Origin: Sedimenticola sp.
GTDB lineage: Bacteria; Pseudomonadota; Gammaproteobacteria; Chromatiales; Chromatiaceae
Assembly: GCA_027023915.1 (NCBI GenBank)
Contig: JALVUB010000107.1
Span: forward strand, 1-9,319
Reading direction: 5' to 3'
DNA: 9,319 bases
The notes beneath the pieces are model-generated. The model was not told where the DNA came from, searched no databases, and was given only the letters and a program-made list of their open reading frames with translations. The position numbers and the translations under genes are program-made. The number at the start of each line of letters is the position of its first letter. Within the stretch, counting starts at the first letter, position 1. Below, in pieces: positions 6,661-9,319 of this stretch.

Positions 6661-7755
6661 TTGTTATCCACTCTGGACCGACTGCTGATCCGCGAGGTGC
6701 TCAAGACCCTTGCGGTGATTCTTCTGGTGTTGCTCATGCTGATTTTGTCCAATGCCCTGGTAGCGCTTTTGCGGGAGGTGGCGGCAGGGGAAGTGGGTCT
6801 GGAGGTGGTCAGCTTGCTTCTGGGTGTGAAGGTGATCTGGCTGCTGGGATTCATTACGCCGCCCGCGTTTTTTTTCGCCATTCTCTGGGTTGTGGGGCAA
6901 ATGCACCGCAGCAGCGAAGTCGTGGCGCTCAACGCCGCCGGTGTCGGCCTGACCCGGCTTTATCGTCCTCTTTCAGTGGTGGGGCTTGGGGTGGGGCTGG
7001 CCGTGGGCGCCATATCCCTTCAGCTCTATCCTCTCGCCCAAGGGTATGCCAGCGAGCAGGTTCAACGCTCTCAATCGGGTTTTCGTATCGGTGGAATAAA
7101 GGCTGGGGGATTCAGTGAGTTTCATGATGGAGCCTTTACCGTCTATGCGGGAGATGAAGACGAGAATGGATATCTGACAGATCTCTTTGTGCAGTACCAA
7201 GACATAAAAGGGCGAAGGTTGGTGCTTGCCCGGCGTGCGCATGTGGAGCAGCGAAAGGAGGGCCGTTTTCTGGTGTTGGAAAACGGCTATCGTTATGACG
7301 GCGAGCCTGGCGTTGAAGGGTTCGTCGCCGGGCGTTTTGCCACCTATGGCATCCGATTACCAGAATCCAAGGGAGGCTATCATCCCACCAAAGTTGAGAT
7401 GCTGCCCTTGTCGACACTGCTGGCCGGAAAATCACTGGAATTCCGGGTGGAGCTTCAGTGGCGTATCGGCGCGCCTCTCTCCGTGTTTGCATTGATGCTG
7501 GCAGCCCTGCCACTTTCCCGTTCGCTGCCGCGTCAGAGTGTATATGGGCGGTTGCTGGTGGCGGTGGTTTTTTATATGGCCTATGTGAATCTGATTCGCT
7601 TGGCGGTGGTGTGGATGCGGGAGCAGTTATCGCCCCAGTGGTTGGGTATCTGGTGGGTGCCTTTTTCAGCGGCTTTGTTGGCGCTTCTGCTGTTTTGGCT
7701 CGATTCCCTGAAGGTGGTTCGCTACCGCAGAGGATTGTTGTCCAGATGGGTATGA
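6661..7755 (+). CDS. lptF: LPS export permease subunit LptF
   Basis: This 364-residue inner-membrane protein is close to the E. coli length (366). With LptG and the ATPase LptB it forms LptB2FG, which extracts lipopolysaccharide from the inner membrane and feeds it to LptC and the periplasmic bridge. Seen here: a cytoplasmic start LDRLLIREVLKT; membrane segments at about 14-37, 50-79 and 103-124; a periplasmic beta-jellyroll region at about 125-265; and membrane segments at about 268-286, 296-318 and 328-348. The family signature SSEVVALNAAGVG (84-96) is the coupling region between segments 2 and 3. No in-frame ATG exists between the upstream stop at 6607-6609 and the conserved N-terminus. 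TTG 6661 therefore seems to be the start, with no obvious ribosome binding site. Its end overlaps lptG by 10 bases. Confidence 0.95.
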   Translation: MLSTLDRLLIREVLKTLAVILLVLLMLILSNALVALLREVAAGEVGLEVVSLLLGVKVIWLLGFITPPAFFFAILWVVGQMHRSSEVVALNAAGVGLTRLYRPLSVVGLGVGLAVGAISLQLYPLAQGYASEQVQRSQSGFRIGGIKAGGFSEFHDGAFTVYAGDEDENGYLTDLFVQYQDIKGRRLVLARRAHVEQRKEGRFLVLENGYRYDGEPGVEGFVAGRFATYGIRLPESKGGYHPTKVEMLPLSTLLAGKSLEFRVELQWRIGAPLSVFALMLAALPLSRSLPRQSVYGRLLVAVVFYMAYVNLIRLAVVWMREQLSPQWLGIWWVPFSAALLALLLFWLDSLKVVRYRRGLLSRWV

Positions 7756-8819
7756 ACCGGGTAGATCGCTACATCATGGCCCAGGTGTTGCGGTCGACAT
7801 TGCTTGCTTTGTCGGTCATTGCCACCTTGAGCTTCGTCATATCCCTCGTGGATGGCGCGGGTGACGTTGGCGTGGGTGATTATCATCTGACCGATGCCAT
7901 GTTGGTCATGGCTTCCATGATTCCCGGCTTCCTGTATGAGGCTTTTCCAGTCGCGGCGCTGATTGGAGGTTTGCTGGCATTGGGCTCCATGGCCGCCCGA
8001 AGCGAGTTGGTGGCGTTGCAGGCAGCTGGAATGTCGCCTCTGCGTCTTATGGGCAGTCTGTTCAAGGCGGGACTGGTGTTGGTTTTGCTCCTGTTTCTTA
8101 TCGGAGACTTGATTGGTCCGAAAGCCGAAGCCTGGGGCATTGCCTATCGATTGAAAAAGATGAACCGCCAGATTGGGTTCAGCGGTAACAGCGGCTTTTG
8201 GATGAAGGATAAGGGGGCATTTATAAATATTCGGCGAGCCACACCAGATGGCGGGTTGCGGGAGATCTATATCTACGAAACAGGTAAAGAAGGGCAACTG
8301 CGGCGGATAACCCATGCAAGGCGCGGAAGGTATGAGGCAAGGGCATGGCGGCTGGATACGGTGAACCGTGCCACTCTGTCGTCGGAAAAGATCAGCCTCG
8401 CGCAGCTGCCAAGGTTCCGTTGGCGATCTGCGGTGGATCCTGCCCTGGTGCGTGCTGCGCTGACCCGTCCAACTTTGCAGCCTTTGTGGGAGATCTGGCA
8501 ACAGATCGAGACCCTGCGGGCGAATGGACAGAGTGCGGTGGAGCAGTTGCTGTCTTTTTGGAACAAATTGTCGATGCCGCTTTCCATGCTCGCCATGTTG
8601 ATGCTTTCCGTACCCCTGGTCACCGGTAGCCAACGTCGTGTTCACGTGGGACAGAATGTTTTTCTTGGTGCCATTATCGGTGCGGGCTTTTACATGGTGA
8701 GCAAGGGGGTTTATTACGCGGTAATTGTGTTTGATTTGTGGACGATATTGGTGGCGCTCTTTCCGGTGGTGGTTTTTTTGATGGCGCTTCTGCTGTTGGC
8801 GCATGCACGAAGGTTGTAG
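7746..8819 (+). CDS. lptG: LPS export permease subunit LptG
   Basis: This 357-residue partner of LptF in the LptB2FG exporter is near the E. coli length of 360. Seen here: NRVDRYI at 4-10, typical of LptG; membrane segments at about 14-35, 52-81 and 102-124; the diagnostic RSELVALQAAGMS loop (85-97); a periplasmic jellyroll at about 125-270; then membrane segments at about 277-293, 304-326 and 331-351 and a short basic tail. ATG 7746 is chosen because AGAGGA at 7729-7734 could serve as a distant ribosome binding site; ATG 7752, two codons in, is an alternative. A longer in-frame reading from 7458 would lie inside lptF and has no homology to the family. Overlap with lptF implies coupled translation and equal subunit supply. 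Confidence 0.96.
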   Translation: MGMNRVDRYIMAQVLRSTLLALSVIATLSFVISLVDGAGDVGVGDYHLTDAMLVMASMIPGFLYEAFPVAALIGGLLALGSMAARSELVALQAAGMSPLRLMGSLFKAGLVLVLLLFLIGDLIGPKAEAWGIAYRLKKMNRQIGFSGNSGFWMKDKGAFINIRRATPDGGLREIYIYETGKEGQLRRITHARRGRYEARAWRLDTVNRATLSSEKISLAQLPRFRWRSAVDPALVRAALTRPTLQPLWEIWQQIETLRANGQSAVEQLLSFWNKLSMPLSMLAMLMLSVPLVTGSQRRVHVGQNVFLGAIIGAGFYMVSKGVYYAVIVFDLWTILVALFPVVVFLMALLLLAHARRL

Positions 8820-8828
8820 GGGCGTCGG

Positions 8829-9319
8829 ATGGTACGGAAAGCCGTCGTTTCCCGGTTGATGGCCAGCTTGGTTTTTATGTCCATTTGGCTGGTTGTTGCG
8901 ATTTGGGTTGGGTGGGGCGCTCCGGTCGTACCGGACAGACTGCTGATTTCACCTGCGGCTTTGCGCACGCCCGTGGCCGTTTCGGTTGATGGCACGCCCC
9001 GTTTCGAGCGTCACTGGCTCAGTACCTTGGGATTTCCACCGTCGGTACACGCAGGAACCTTGGTTCAACTGCCCGACGGTGATCTGTTGGCGGCTTGGTA
9101 TGGCGGCAGTGAGGAGGGGGCGTCTGATGTGGCTGTTTGGATGGCGCGTTATGACCGGGGCAGCGAGCGTTGGGGGGCTCCGTGGGTTTCGCTACGCCGG
9201 ACGCAGATTGAGCAGGCACTTGGCCTGGGTATTCGCAAGTTGGGTAATCCAGTGCTGGTGGTGGACAAGAGCGGCCACCTGGTCATGTTCGTGGTTACCG
9301 TCACCATAGGGGGTTGGGC
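8829..9319 (+). CDS. Sialidase/BNR-repeat-like protein, membrane-anchored or exported (3' truncated by window edge)
   Basis: An uninterrupted frame runs from ATG 8829 to the window end, giving 163 complete codons. The start has AGGGGCG at 8818-8824 as ribosome binding site, and the gap to lptG is nine bases. Residues 11-29 are strongly hydrophobic after a basic start (MVRKAVVSR), fitting a signal anchor or uncleaved signal peptide that places the rest in the periplasm. From about residue 58 the sequence matches the beginning of the beta-propeller of sialidase-like proteins (BNR_2 type): SVHAGTLVQLPDGDLLAAWYG (72-92, the last residue excluded from the core), GASDVAVWMARYD (97-109) and IRKLGNPVL (135-143). 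Many bacterial members of this group are not shown to cleave sialic acid, so the substrate is unknown. The catalytic Asp and Tyr/Glu of true sialidases would lie beyond the window. Linkage to lptFG suggests an envelope role by inference only. Confidence 0.88.
   Translation, partial: MVRKAVVSRLMASLVFMSIWLVVAIWVGWGAPVVPDRLLISPAALRTPVAVSVDGTPRFERHWLSTLGFPPSVHAGTLVQLPDGDLLAAWYGGSEEGASDVAVWMARYDRGSERWGAPWVSLRRTQIEQALGLGIRKLGNPVLVVDKSGHLVMFVVTVTIGGW

Noticed and set aside
7458..7745. 96-codon N-terminal extension in the lptG frame
   Set aside because: It lies wholly inside lptF, and the LptG family begins at the NRVDRYI segment.
7722..8804. Long antisense open frame (360 codons) opposite lptG
   Set aside because: The product is rich in His, Gln and Arg with no domain, and lptG in the sense strand is unmistakable.
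1..9319. Mobile element, CRISPR array, toxin-antitoxin or defence system
   Set aside because: No transposase, integrase, direct-repeat array, terminal inverted repeats or defence-type domain was seen; composition looks even across the window.

Overview
The window looks like ordinary chromosome from a GC-rich gammaproteobacterium. The divergent arrangement pepA-holC / lptF-lptG is a classic gammaproteobacterial neighbourhood, and the proteins resemble that class. The organism cannot be named from this window. No rRNA, tRNA, CRISPR array, insertion sequence or phage gene is visible. Coding density is very high: the only intergenic gap over 100 bases is the 6474-6660 divergent promoter region.

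Left part (1-4543, + strand). The window opens with the last 26 codons of an unidentified gene. Next comes a 307-residue protein of the RpfE-like / COG4255 family. After it lie a thiamine-diphosphate enzyme of the acetolactate-synthase superfamily and a 606-residue protein with a GT-A (family-2-like) glycosyltransferase core. The last two share one base (TGATG), so they are almost certainly co-translated and probably work together. The substitutions in the ThDP enzyme argue against routine annotation as a branched-chain amino-acid acetolactate synthase.

Middle (4555-6473, - strand). pepA (leucyl aminopeptidase, all metal ligands present) overlaps holC (DNA polymerase III chi subunit) by ATGA. 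holC runs tail-to-tail into the glycosyltransferase-like gene with 11 bases between their stop codons and no visible terminator. The valS gene that often follows holC in gammaproteobacteria is absent at this site.

Right part (6661-9319, + strand). lptF and lptG encode the two membrane subunits of the LptB2FG lipopolysaccharide exporter and overlap by 10 bases. After a nine-base gap comes a membrane-anchored protein of the sialidase/BNR-like family, which runs off the window end. The spacing suggests one envelope-related operon.

The part most deserving a second look is the ThDP-enzyme / glycosyltransferase-like pair: two coupled genes with no assigned pathway, sitting where core housekeeping synteny is usually continuous. 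Nothing here proves a new system.
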